Source of the DNA: Adiantum capillus-veneris
Lineage: Eukaryota; Streptophyta; Polypodiopsida; Polypodiales; Pteridaceae
DNA: 64,000 bases
Assembly (NCBI GenBank): GCA_014529385.2
Contig: CM043965.1
Location: 64,885,190-64,949,189 of the forward strand
Direction: 5' to 3'
Each line of letters starts with the position of its first letter. Position 1 is the first letter of the stretch. Under the pieces are notes generated by a model. That model searched no databases. It saw only the letters and a program-made list of their open reading frames with translations, and had not been told where the DNA came from. This document shows, one piece after another, positions 1 through 11,786 of the stretch. Position numbers and translations under genes: made by a program.

Positions 1-877
<877 letters not shown>

Positions 878-1131
878 GCTCACTCCCCTTAGTCTCTATG
901 CTTCCGCATCGTTGACTTTGACAAGAATAGGAAGCCCTTCAAATTGTAACACTAGAACTTTGAATGTTAGCTACCATAGGTTGAATTAGAGTTGGGCCAG
1001 GTTGCTATAGCTTAGCCTTAGATGGCTGAAAATCCATGAGGAATGGCTTGGTCTTCACTTGTGCTAGGAGTCACCTCTCTAGATCATCCTTAGAACCCCC
1101 CTCCTTTGGCTTCCCTTAATGTGAACATCCC

Positions 1132-1901
1132 TTGTTCTCCCATCCCTCCCCCGTTGAAACTAAAGAACTAAATCTCCTTCCCCCCTCAATGGATAAGAAG
1201 AGATTGCAGAACAAGGCATTCAAAGATTCAATAATCGAGCAAGATATCATCCAGAAAAAAAACTTTGAAGAAGGGGAGGGCCATCATAGAAGCTTCCCCA
1301 TGGTTGGAGGCACCTATACCCTTCCCGAAACTCAACATGTTGGCAAGAACACAGGAGATCATGGAACACCAAAAAAAGATTTTCCTCTAGATAATCCCTC
1401 TGTCATTTTACCTCTACAAAAATTAAGATGCAAGAGAAATTCCTAGAGACTACTGCTCTCATTCACCCTCCTTACTGGACCCCCACCTCCCTATCAACAC
1501 TCTTAGATCATGGTGGATAAGGCCCGCTACGTGGATTCCCTAGGTATAGAAATAGCAAGAATTCAATGCTTTCCCAAGAACCATTTCCTAATTGTCTTCA
1601 AAAACTCTAAGATGGCGTTCCATGTACTAAACATTGATTCATGGCTTGCAGCAGGTAACTCCACTCTGTGTTTGTTTATATGGCATAATTTTTTTTCATG
1701 AGAAATCTACTCTATTAAATTACCCCATGTGGGTGGAGTTCACTAACCTCATTTGGAGTATAGATAGCACCTCAAAGTCATTGGTTCTGAGCTTGGTAAG
1801 GTCCAAGGTGGCATTCCACTTAGGGAATACACTCCCTCTTGGCATCCCCACGTCCTCATTGAGATGGATATATCTCATCCCCTACCCTCTGCATTGGACA
1901 T
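1132..1901 (+). pseudogene. LINE ORF1 remnant (DUF4283-like), left half
   Basis: Degenerate coding sequence that resembles ORF1 of plant non-LTR retrotransposons, the RNA-binding protein that coats LINE RNA. From 1510 the frame shows the DUF4283-type order: a hydrophobic FLIVF strand, then SWLAAG, then W-x-x-F-F, and after a frameshift the landmark PMWVEF at about 1720. A 104-codon frame at 1132-1446 may be its amino-terminal part but shows no diagnostic motif. The sequence is cut at 1901 by Copia-1 and resumes at 7072. At least one frameshift lies near 1690. Assignment rests on motif order, helped by the endonuclease-like sequence downstream of the insertion. Confidence 0.55.
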
Positions 1902-2128
1902 TGTTACCATATACATGTGGTAGTGATAAGTGTGAACACACTTAGGACCGTCGAGGTATTTTTTCCTTATTTAGGAGGTTTTTCCCTCGTGCATTGTATA
2001 TACGCCCATCATTCTAGGGCTATCCATCTTTCCATTGCACACTAAGTAATACACTCTATGTTGTGTGCCTTGAGCTTCCTTCGTCTTCTCCAAAATGTGT
2101 GTGTTTTCCTACAACGCTAATTCCAACA
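1902..2128 (+). repeat. Copia-1 5' LTR
   Basis: A 227-bp direct repeat, TG...CA ended, matching 6846-7071. It should hold the promoter; no strong TATA box stands out (TATATA at about 1997 is possible). Confidence 0.95.
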
Positions 2129-2142
2129 ATTGGTATCAGAGT
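2129..2142 (+). promoter_or_regulatory. Copia-1 primer binding site (tRNA-iMet type)
   Basis: TGGTATCAGAG starts 2 bases after the 5' LTR. This is the usual plant copia site complementary to the 3' end of initiator tRNA-Met, where minus-strand DNA synthesis starts. Confidence 0.92.
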
Positions 2143-2489
2143 AGGTTGCGTCCTCTCAGGCTTAGTCGCTAGCAGCTCTAGCACATGCCTGCTCACTTTC
2201 TCCGATTTCGGTGAGCTTTGACGTGTGTTCCCAAGTCAAATTTTTTTTTGGGATTGCTCGAAGAGCTTAGTCTGCTCAAACTTTTCATTCGGGCTCATTT
2301 CGGCCTCCATTTCCATTACAGACAGTACTGTACAAGCTATTTTGTCATATTGTGCAAATTTTTTTCAATGCCGTTTTTTGCATAACAGGTCCCTTACAAT
2401 CTTCTACGGTTTGTGCTGTATAGAAAGTGTTGTTCCCGCTTTGTTTCTCCTCTATTTGGGCAGTTTTCACATTAGGTGCAGCATTTACC

Positions 2490-3530
2490 ATGGCTGATAA
2501 CTACACAAATGTGTTCAAGATGTTTGCCTGCTGAGGAGAGGTTGGATGGGGACAATTACCCTATGTGGGCTTATATGATGCAACATATTCTTGTGTCGAA
2601 GGGCGTCTATAATATTGTAGAGGGCATTGATGTACGTTTTGGTTATGAGGATGTAGGCAATGTTGAGGATGTTGCAAGTCTTGCTGCAAGGATTGTTGCT
2701 GCTAGGGTTGCTTTTCCTACAACTGAGCAAGCTTGTTGGGATGTAAAAGATGCACAAGCTCATGCATTGATTGCATTGTCTGTTAAGTGCACTATTACTC
2801 CCCACATTCGTTCGACAAAACCTACCAAACAGGCTTGGGACATTCTTGCTGGTCTTTATGCAAGTTGCAATGAGGCAAAAACTGCATTGCTGCGTAAAGA
2901 ACTGGAATCCAAGATTATGCTTGAGGAAGATGATATGGACACTTTCCTTGCTGGTGTCAAGGATATCAATGAGCAACTTATTTCTGCAGGTGAAGTCATT
3001 TCAAAGAGTTCCCTTGTGCTGATTGTTCTTGATGCATTGCAAGACCCTTACCAGACTTTTGCTAGTACTTGGAGACTTATGACCCAAGGAAATCCTAAAG
3101 TTGTCAAGTTTGATGCATTATGCACATTGCTGTTGCAAGAGTCGCTTTCCAAAAAAAAAAGGACTAGATAGCGTGCAGTTGAACAGGACTTTATTGTTGC
3201 TCAAAGAAAAGGTAATAACAGTAATGCAGCCACTTCTCATGGTTCTTTTGCGAGTGGAAAATCACCTATTCCTAATGCTTTTGATGTGGCAGCAATTCGT
3301 CTGAAAATTTTGGTGATAAGGGAAAAAAGAAGATGCATTGCCATATTGTAAAGCTAATGATCACTTGATCAAGTAGTTTCTAAGTTGAAGGCCAAAGAGG
3401 AAAAGAATAAAGAGGGTCGTTCCATTGCAAATGCTGGTTCCACTACAAATGCAGCTATTGTTGAGTCTTCTATGAAAGGAGACTGTGATGTTGATGTTAA
3501 TGTTGATGTAGAGTACCTATAATCTTGTTG
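2490..3530 (+). pseudogene. Copia-1 gag remnant
   Basis: Capsid region of the Copia-1 polyprotein. An ATG at 2490 is followed within 15 codons by a stop; the gag frame proper runs in another frame to 3171. It opens with the copia gag signature LDGDNYPMW and is followed by helical gag sequence. A stop at about 3168 ends it. A decayed zinc knuckle at 3330-3375 reads PYCKANDHLIK, with the first and last cysteines lost, so RNA binding would be impaired. Gag should package the element RNA in virus-like particles, but this copy cannot make an intact protein. Confidence 0.85.
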
Positions 3531-3544
3531 TCCATGATGCATGC

Positions 3545-3940
3545 ATGTCAATTGGTGCAGATTCACATGTGTGGTATTTTGACAGTGGTGCTACAAAGCA
3601 CATTACCTCACATCATGATTTGTTCACCTCTCTTGAGTCTATCCCTCATGGGAATTCAATTACTTGTGCCAACAATGCCTCTTATCTAGTTCAAGGAGTT
3701 GGAAAGATTGTGCTTATTGCTGCAAATGGCAGTTGTTTTACACTTGTTGATGCACTTTATGTACCTGGGACCAAGAAGAATCTTTTGTCTGTATCTGCAC
3801 TTGCTATACTTGGTCTTGTAGTCAAATTTGTGGATGATAGATGTACTATACATGATCTCAATTTCGGTGATGAAATTGTTACATCTGGAATTTTGTGTCA
3901 TGGGTTGTATAAGATCACTTTGTATGAGAAGTGTGGATAG
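3545..3940 (+). pseudogene. Copia-1 protease remnant
   Basis: Aspartic protease segment of the polyprotein. The catalytic triad context WYFDSGATKHIT (about 3570-3610) is intact and followed by the typical VPGTKKNLLSVS block (about 3760-3790). This enzyme would cut the copia polyprotein. The frame stops at 3938-3940 before the integrase, and it is separated from gag by stops, so it is a fragment. Confidence 0.88.
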
Positions 3941-3946
3941 AATTTT

Positions 3947-4880
3947 GTGAATGCACTGTGGATTCAAAGGCTATTTCAGATGCAAAACTTTGCATGCACG
4001 TTTTGGTCATCTGAATTTTGTCAGTTTGCTGCATTTGCAAAATCTGATATGGTTTCTTCTTTGCCGCCTCTTGAAGCATCTGCCAAACACGTTTATGAAG
4101 GCTTTATTTTGGGCAATATGCAACGTTCTAAGTTTCCAAATCATGTTTTAGCTAGGGCCACATGAAGGTTGCAGCTTGTGCATAGTGATGTTTGTGGACT
4201 CATGCAAACTCCTTCCTACGCAATTACCTTTACTTCGTGACTTTCATTGGTGACTACTCCAAGCATGCATGGGTATTTCCGCTTAAAGCGAAGTCCGAAG
4301 TATTTATGTGCTTCAAACATTTTTTGGCTATGGTTGAAAATGTCTTGAAATGTACTATGGGCACCCTCCATTTCGATTGAGGGGGGGAGTACATGTCTCA
4401 TGAATTTAATGTATTTCTGGCTAGTCGTGGGATAAAACACCAATGCCTTATACGCCTCATCAAAATGGTGTTGCTGAGAGGAAAAACAGGTCACTTATAA
4501 GGAAATGGCACGATGTATGGTCAAAAGTCAAGCTTTGCTGCATTCTTTTTGTCTTGAGGTCATCATGTGTGCCACTTATGCACTAAACAAGTGTCCTACA
4601 AAAGCTTTGCAATCTATTACTATATATAAGGCATGGCATGATAGAAAGACTTCTACTGAGCACATGCGTGTTTTTGGTTGTTTGGCATATGCTTTGGTGC
4701 CACAAACACAACGCAAAAAATTGGATGATAAAGCTGTCAAATGTATTTTTGTTGGTTATAGTGTTGAAATCAAAGGTTACAGGTTGTATCATCCACAAAA
4801 AAAGCGTATTCTAATTTCACGGGATGTTGTATTTGTGAAAGATTTTGTTCAGCCCTTGTTGTCATGTACTAGAGACGGTA
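3947..4880 (+). pseudogene. Copia-1 integrase remnant
   Basis: Integrase in several frames. A pre-integrase HARFGHLN block lies at about 3990. The core begins with LVHSDVCG (about 4178) carrying the first catalytic Asp. The second Asp block is broken: FD is followed by a stop and then GGEYMSH (about 4372-4400). The third block encoding NGVAERKNR lies near 4463-4490 in a shifted frame. The downstream VFGCLAYA and FVGYS motifs (about 4670-4760) are typical of copia integrase tails. Integrase inserts the cDNA into the host chromosome; this copy is inactive. Confidence 0.88.
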
Positions 4881-5234
4881 ATGTAAGGTCACAGGACATT
4901 TATGACAATTTGTTGCCTCTTTTCAGTGGTGGAAGTTCAAATGTAAACTCCAATGAGGCAAATGTACAGCCTATGGGGTTTTTGAAAATGTTACAGATCA
5001 GCCTATTATTGATGCAGATGTACATGATGTACTTGATGAGGAAAGGGATGAGAATGAGCAGGCTAGAGGTATGCCTAAATGGCTGGTGCATACTTTGTGT
5101 GATAGTAAATTGCATGCACCTTTGTCTAGTCACACTTGTTCAAGCTCTCGCCATGCATCTTATGCATCAGACTGTTTTGCTTTGGCTGTGTCTAGCATAC
5201 ATGATGTTGAGGAACCTCTCTTCTTTAATGAAGC

Positions 5235-6110
5235 ATAGAATTCAAAAAAATGGAATATGATGAACTTAGAGAAAATGACACATGGACTTTATGTGATTTG
5301 CCTCTTGGCAAAAAGTCCATTGGTACGAAGTGGATTTACAAGTTGAAATGCAAGCCAGATGGCGAGATTGATTGCTATAAGGATCGACTTGTTGCAAAGG
5401 GTTATGCACAAGAAAAAGGCTTAGATTATGAAGAGACTTTTTCTCCCATTTGTCGTATGACTACTGTGCATTTTCTATGTGCATTGACATCTCATTTTGG
5501 TTGGGATGTAAATCAATCAGACATTGCTACTGCTTTCTTGAATGGTGAAATATTGAGGAAGTTTATGTAACGCAGCCTCACGGTTTTGTCAAGAAAGGAC
5601 AAGAGGATAAGGTGTGCAAATGTAACAAAGCTTTGTATGGGTTGAAGCAATCTCCTCGTGCTTGGTATGAGAAGGCTGACACTCATTTGGTCAAACGAGG
5701 CTTTCGTAACAGTCCAACACAAAGCACATTGTATGTAAAGCGTGAGGGTGATGTACTTCTCATTGTGGTTCTTTATGTAGATGATTTGCTGATCACTGGA
5801 CCAAATGAGAGACATATTGCTATTTTTTATGGTTGATTTGAATGCTACTTTCAAGATGAAATATTTGGGGTTGTTGCATCATTACTTGGGTATATCAGTG
5901 TGATTGTGGTATTGCCTTGTGTCAAAAAAGTTACATAGAGGCATTGCTATGTAAGTTTGGACTTGAAGATTGCAAACCTAGTGCCACTCCCATGGAAACA
6001 AGTTTGAAATTGAGTCTTCATGATGCTGGTGATCCTGCAGATGTCACTCTTTACCAAATTGTTGTTGGATGCCTCATTTATGTATGCAACACAAGGCCGT
6101 ACATTTAGTT
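5235..6110 (+). pseudogene. Copia-1 reverse transcriptase remnant
   Basis: The RT domain is recognisable from NDTWTL and GTKWIYKLK (about 5273-5345) through AFLNGE (about 5532), where a frame break follows, then YGLKQSPRAWY (about 5635) and the catalytic YVDDLLITG (about 5775-5800), with a further frame break near 5835. The active-site aspartates survive, but the protein is split by at least two frameshifts. RT copies element RNA into DNA within virus-like particles. Confidence 0.9.
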
Positions 6111-6126
6111 TGCAATCTCATAGGTC

Positions 6127-6769
6127 AACAGATTTATGCATAGCACAGGGTCTAAGCATTGGCAGGCTGACAAGAGGATTTTCCGCTACTTAAGTGGTAC
6201 TTTACATCTTGGCTTGTTTTATCCCAAGGGGGGATCATTGCCACCAGACTTACATGCTTTTTTGGACTCAAATTGGGCTAGTTGTTTTGACACACGAGTG
6301 TCCACAAGTGGTTTTTGTTTTGTGATTGGCAGCTCATGCATATCATGGTTGAGCAAGAAGCAACCTTCTATGGCCACTTCCAGTTGTGAGGTTGGGTACA
6401 GGGCAGTCTTCATAGTTATGGTTGAGTGTGTATGGCTCAGACGCCTTATGGCTAATTTTGGCGTTGGACAAGACACTACCAACACTAACTACACTGACAG
6501 TCATAGCACATTGGCAATTGCGAGGAACCTAGTTTTTCATGCTCTCACAAAGCACATTGGAAATTGCGAGGAACCCAATTTTTCATGCTCACACAAAGAA
6601 CATTGAGGTGCATTACCACTATGTCAGGAAGAGGCTCTCAGCAGGAGAGATCGGCTTGGCTTATGTGCCAACACAGGACAACCTTGCATATCTTTTTACA
6701 AACGCATTGTCTCGTGAGAAGTTTGAAGCTCTCCACAAAGCTTTGGGCTTACTCCCCTTTGTGGGCTGA
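6127..6769 (+). pseudogene. Copia-1 RNase H remnant with internal duplication
   Basis: Copia RNase H-like region from FMHSTGSKHW through STSGFCF and SWLSKKQP (about 6300-6370). The position where copia elements normally have STTEAEY reads SSCEVGYRAV, so a catalytic Glu position has shifted. The carboxy-terminal block with the K-H-I-E-V-H-Y-H-type motif is interrupted by a 46-bp tandem duplication at 6505-6596 that shifts the frame. Ends near TAG/TGA at 6767. Confidence 0.85.
6505..6596 (+). repeat. 46-bp tandem duplication in Copia-1 RNase H
   Basis: Two near-identical direct copies, 6505-6550 and 6551-6596, each starting AGCACATTGG. Since 46 is not a multiple of 3, it breaks the reading frame. 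Confidence 0.9.
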
Positions 6770-6833
6770 TCATGTCCTCAGGGCATGGCATTTCCCTTTA
6801 CTCTATGTGTCAGTTCTTATTCACTGAATCACT

Positions 6834-6845
6834 CCAGGGGGGATT
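6834..6845 (+). promoter_or_regulatory. Copia-1 polypurine tract
   Basis: Purine run AGGGGGGA immediately before the 3' LTR; the usual plus-strand primer of LTR retrotransposons. Confidence 0.85.
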
Positions 6846-7071
6846 TGTTACCATATACATGTGGTAGTGATGTGTGTGAACACACTTAGGAGCACTAGGG
6901 AATTTTTTCCCTCTTTAGGAGTTTTTTCCCTCGTGCATTTATATATGCCCATCATTCTAGGGCTATCCATCTTTCCATTGCACACTAAGTAATACACTCT
7001 CTGTTGTGTGCCTTGAGAGTCCTTCATCTTCTCCAAGCTGTGTGTGTTTTCCTACAACCCCAATTCCAACA
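6846..7071 (+). repeat. Copia-1 3' LTR
   Basis: A 226-bp copy of 1902-2128 with the same TGTTACC...CCAACA ends, followed by the GACAT target duplication. Confidence 0.95.
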
Positions 7072-8302
7072 GACATTTGTGGTGATGACGGAGAGTACTT
7101 TGAGCAATAGTTACTCTAGAAATGCCTCCCCCTAGGCTTGTTTTCACTGCAGACAAAAAGATCAAAGCTACCAATCTACCCAATTCCCCCACCCTTCCTT
7201 GCACTTCTCACTTGTCTGGGCCCAAACCACCCCCAAACCTAGACCTACTCAGACCCCCAAAGAACCATAGGGAAAACAAAACAAAGGCAAGACTAAAAAA
7301 CCTCTAAAAGCCCCTTTCAATCACCACTTTGTAGTCCTGGATTTCTTCTTAGAATGGGAAGATTTCTTGGAAGAGGATTCGCAAGCCATGTAATCTGATG
7401 AGGAGGTTGAATCCATCTTGTTAATGCCTTGGCTAGCACCCCCAAGGATGTTTCCACCCCCGAACTTAACCAGGACTCAGGACCATCCTTTGAAGGATGT
7501 GGACCTATTGATATTCAAAAAAAAAAAAAACAAGATAAGTCACACTCCATCTTGATATTCTGATGAGGAGATTGACTCCATCTTGTTAATCCCTTGGCTA
7601 GCACCCCCAAGGATGTTGCCATCCCCGACCTTAACCAGGACATGGGACCATCCTCAAAAGGATGTGGACCCATTGATATTCAAAAAGAAAACAAGAGAAG
7701 CCACACTCCCAACCTAGGAAGGAAATCATCCAACAAGGGCAACAACCACTCAAGAAAACTAAATGAAGATCACATCCTGGAATATCAAAGGGCTAACCAA
7801 CCCTACCAAACCCTCCCTCATTGCTGCTTAAGGACCACCCTCCAGATATAATTTTCCTTTAATAAGTCAAAGTCAATGGAGATGGCATCACTCTGGCCCT
7901 TAACAAAATTTCCAGAAGGCGCATTTGGATTTCCTCCAATTACAACAGAGATGCGATGGATCTATACTTGCTATTCCTATTATATGGTCTCCACATTATA
8001 GCCCCCCCCAGTTGGGGAGCACTCTGATGTGCCTACTTTCTCCCTGATCCCTTCAATTGCTATCTAATTTTTGTGTACGTTGCAAGATCTATTAACAACA
8101 GGACCCAGATATGGCAAGAACTCCTTCAAATCAACCTACCTCTTATGTTGATTGGTGACTTCAGTACGGTGGAGTATCCCAAAGATAGGTTTCTAGGTAA
8201 AGGGCTCACTATCTCACGCCAAGAACAAAAGCAATGGGATCTTCTTAAGCGAGCCAACCACACTTTTAGGATTGTAAGATACCCAATTTTTGGGTCTCTT
8301 TA
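7072..8302 (+). pseudogene. LINE remnant, right half: ORF1 tail and endonuclease-like ORF2 start
   Basis: Continues the LINE interrupted by Copia-1. 7110-7320 is a Pro/Lys-rich ORF1 tail. At about 7765 the frame reads KITSWNIKGLTN, the typical start of LINE ORF2, where the apurinic-endonuclease-like domain begins. Further on, FVYVARS and W-Q-E-L-L then LIGDFSTVEYPKDRF (about 8070-8190) match the GDFN-containing endonuclease block (Asn replaced by Ser). The endonuclease nicks target DNA for target-primed reverse transcription. Stops and frameshifts break it. The homology ends at about 8302, before any RT, so the 3' half of the LINE is missing. Confidence 0.65.
7395..7724 (+). repeat. 165-bp tandem duplication in the LINE remnant
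   Basis: CTGATGAGGAG begins copy 1 at 7395 and copy 2 at 7560. Both share TTAACCAGGAC and CCATTGATATTC-type landmarks. Copy 1 has a longer poly-A interruption at about 7521. Confidence 0.9.
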
Positions 8303-9810
8303 GCAAATAAAAAAAATAGATTCCAATGTCCACTTCTTACATTTTTGGTCCAAAATTCTTTTTGAACAATGTTGTAAGGTTTTAAAATGAAAAGCAAGGT
8401 TGTTTACATGTTCCAGTAGGTCAGATGGACGTTTGCTTGAGTTTTAGAAAAAAATACTTTTTGTGAACTTTTGGTGTTTTTTGTGAAAAGTGGAGCGAAT
8501 CCTTAATCTACGAGTCCCGAGGACCTCTGGTTCAAGTTTGTAAAAATCTACTTTTTGAGCTCTTTTCACTTTAGTTTTAGCTTTTCATAATTTTTGATGC
8601 TTTTCGGTGAAAAGCGAGTCCGTTTTCTTGTTCAAGTGGATCAGGAAAACCCATGGCTCAATTTTAATAATTTTTTTTTTCTTTTTATGCTATTTTTAGT
8701 TTTTTGTGCTTTTCGGCGTTTTCAAAAAGCAATGTGCTTTTTAAAATGACCTAAACCTAACAATATTACTTTTTAGTCATCGTTGTGTATAAAAATGGCC
8801 ACACAGTGAAGAAATGGGATTAAACGAGATTTTTATGGGAAGTTCTTTTATAAAAAGTGACATCGTAAATACGTCGAGGCAGTATGGGAAAGCCATAATT
8901 ACACCAAGGCATCATGGTGTAGCCTAGTTCACTTATGGTCTCATTAGTTACTATGATAATGTTTTTATTGCAACACAAATTGAAGGATAAGACCAAAATT
9001 GACTGCAAAAAGCAAAGTACTTGTTTTTAGAAAAGGCTGGAGTCTTTTCCCAAGAGCAAGAGCTAGATCTTGCCACACTAGTAGTTGCTTGGGGCACAAT
9101 TTGGACAGGCAAAGTTAGAATATAAGGAGCTCCTCTACTCAGTTTTCAATGCGGACAGTTGCATCTATTACCGCAAGGCTATACGTGCATATTATACGGA
9201 GTGGTGCAAGATATCCATCACCATCTCTATAAGAGATTCTCTCTCATTCGTGGGAAGAAGAAGAAAAACACTCTCTCTCTACATGCTTACTATTCTCTCT
9301 TCTCTTTTCACAGTGTATGTACTCTACATCAACTTCGTGGCAAAAACCTCTACATAGCTCTCATCAGCTCTCTTACAGAAAAGAAAGAAGCGTTCTAACC
9401 ACCGGTAATCACTTCTCAATCACGGTAAGAAGCTCTAAATTCCATAGAAATCATCTCTTTCTCTCCCTCTCTCTATGTTGTTTCTAAGTAATTACCCTCT
9501 CGATGGATTCTTTTTTGTATACGTAACGTATGGGGTTGACAGATGTGTACGAGGATTTTCCATGCTTGTTTTATCATATTTAGCACAGGTACGATGTGTT
9601 TAAGGTCATGTAGGTGCATAAAAAGTGTTTTTTGTTTCATGTCACATAAATGGTAGAGACACCGTTTTGCTCGTATCTCCTAAACCGCTTTTAATCCGGT
9701 CAAATCCTTTGAATCAAAGATCAAACGCATCACTTAGAACATTTGTGTGTCACATGAAAATTCCACACGGGTAAAGAGTTATGGTGAAAATACAGCTTGC
9801 TACCCATTGT
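8303..9810. other. Unassigned DNA
   Basis: No gene recognised. 8330-8760 is T-rich low-complexity DNA repeating TTTTTGTGAA-like motifs. 9220-9480 is CT-rich and could be an old LTR leader, but no matching second LTR was seen. Confidence 0.4.
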
Positions 9811-10107
9811 ATGTGAGGGCCATACCCGACCCTACTCACCTCCCTCAGTCCTCCAGACCGTCCAGGGGATGACGTAGATCTATATGCAGGTATCCCTCCC
9901 GGGCCACTTGGGATCAACACTCAAACAGGACTCCAGCCTATCTCGAACGCCAACCCAATGTGAGGGCCATACCCAGACTCGACCCTACTCAGTTCCCTCA
10001 GTCCTCCAGACCCTTCCAGGGAATGACGTAGATCTATCTGCAGGTATCCCTCCCACTTGGGACCGACACTCAGATAGGACTCCAGCCTATCTCGATTGCC
10101 AACCCAA
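9811..10107. repeat. 147-bp tandem duplication
   Basis: ATGTGAGGGCCATACCC starts the copies at 9811 and 9958. Both run through CCCTCAGTCCTCCAGACC and GACGTAGATCTAT to GCCAACCCAA. A few substitutions and small indels separate them. Confidence 0.92.
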
Positions 10108-11786
10108 GGGGGTATATCCCTTTGTTCAATGATTCTATCCGTTTCTCATAATCAATCTGTCCTTAACAGCTTTCCGCACCCAGAATCGTGGTCCTTAGTC
10201 TTGATTCTCTTGATCTTTAACTTGAGGATCTGCTCTTTCTTTCTTGTTCTCCCTTGGTTCATGGCAATAACCCATTTTTCCTGACAAGCAGGCACAGCAA
10301 TTATCACTTTCCCCTAAGAAGAGGGACCTTGTAATCCTACCTGGTTTCGCTCGTCCCCGATTACCCATTTTTATCCCACGTAGTCCTAACATTTAACATA
10401 AAATTTTTAAATCAGTATCCGGCCATCTGACCCTCCGAATCCGCCCACCCACCGAACCATTTCATGAAAATCCCTTCCCGAGGTAGTACTTAACTACTAC
10501 CAAATCAGGAAGATAGCAGTCTATCATCATCAAACAACAAGCAGCATGCAATCTGTTGCATATCCTCGTTCATGGAAATTAATCTCGTTGTTCCCACTAG
10601 ATCTTTATTTAGAAACTTTTAATTCATTTTCTTTCCTTTATTTGCTATAATTAGCTTGTAACTAGTTTTATTACTAATCATGCAACACATTTAGTTTCAA
10701 CGAATTCATCTTGCCTCCCCATTCAGGCCAAGATAATCCATTACAAGCCATCAAAATGGCAACACCTTCACAATATTCCCATAATTAAGTGTTTGGGAAA
10801 GGCTTATCAAGTAATTTAATCATTCCTTCCTAAGCATTTTATTTCGAGAGGTATAGCACCGTCTGGTGACAGATGCACAGGATAACTCCTATATTCCTAG
10901 CCTTTCCAGTTCTTTTTTAAGCAACCAAGTCGACCAAATTTCCTTAATTAAATTCACACCATCCTCCCTGAGAATAACCTTCTCAACCAACTATTGGCAT
11001 CAGGCCATACCCGGATTATGGCCAATTTCCAATAAGATACCGCAAGTACTTCACCTGGGGCAAAAATAAAACAACCCATTCATCACTTATCCCTCGGGCA
11101 TGAATGACCTAGGTATAACAACTTGCCGGTTACACTGCCCTAGCCGAAAAGGGCCAATCTCCAACAAGTTCCCCAAGAAAATCCTCTCAATGGGCCGGCC
11201 TTTCAATCAAATTGACCCCAAGAAGATCCATCTTGGTTTTCGGTCATTTCCAGACAATCTTCAAAACTCCTAGTTAAATCTAGTTTTGCAATGGGCTATT
11301 CCTATCACCTCTCGAGATTCCTTTTTAACTCCTAGTTGGTAATTCCCAGGTTCATTCATTTATAAATCTTAATTCCTACTTTCATTAATTATCTACCAGC
11401 CAAGTTTATTTAGAAAATACAAGCGAGTTTTTGCCATAGGCAGTTTGATGGTTAATGTCTCTTCGGAAAAGCCAACTTTTTAAGTTTAATCCCCGTTTTG
11501 TCGATTCCCAGGTTTTTGCAATGATTTGCCATCCATGGGGCATCTCCATGGAAGCTTGTAGAGTTTTCGGTTCAAACAACACGGAGATCAATTCCGCGAA
11601 GTTATCTCCTATCTTCCACATCCCGTATTTGCAAACAAATTTGAAATTGAAAAATTTAGAAATACTCTTCAATACCAAAAATTGAACTACTTCTATCGAG
11701 CTTAGACAACTACTCTTTTCTTATGGTACCTAGCTTTCCATTTTAGGAAGCTAGAAGGTCATCCTATAATTTATGAGTTTTCGAGC
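10108..11786. other. Unassigned DNA
   Basis: No convincing gene. A minus-strand frame of 90 codons (11406-11678) and a plus-strand frame overlapping it have no recognisable motif. 10660-11400 looks like old non-coding repeat DNA. Confidence 0.4.

Larger units (their letters stand above)
1902..7071 (+). mobile_element. Copia-1: full-length but decayed Ty1/copia LTR retrotransposon
   Basis: A 5,170-bp element with both LTRs, primer site, polypurine tract and the Ty1/copia domain order gag, protease, integrase, RT, RNase H. It is flanked by the 5-bp target duplication GACAT (1897-1901 and 7072-7076). LTRs begin TGTTACCATA and end TTCCAACA; I estimate about 20 differences across 227 bp, so this is an old insertion. 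The coding region carries many stops and frameshifts, so it is not autonomous. It lies inside a LINE remnant, so the LINE sequence is older. Confidence 0.95.

Noticed and set aside
10195-10392. Minus-strand CCACLSGKMGYC as a Gag zinc knuckle
   Set aside because: Spacing does not fit C-x2-C-x4-H-x4-C and no gag sequence surrounds it.
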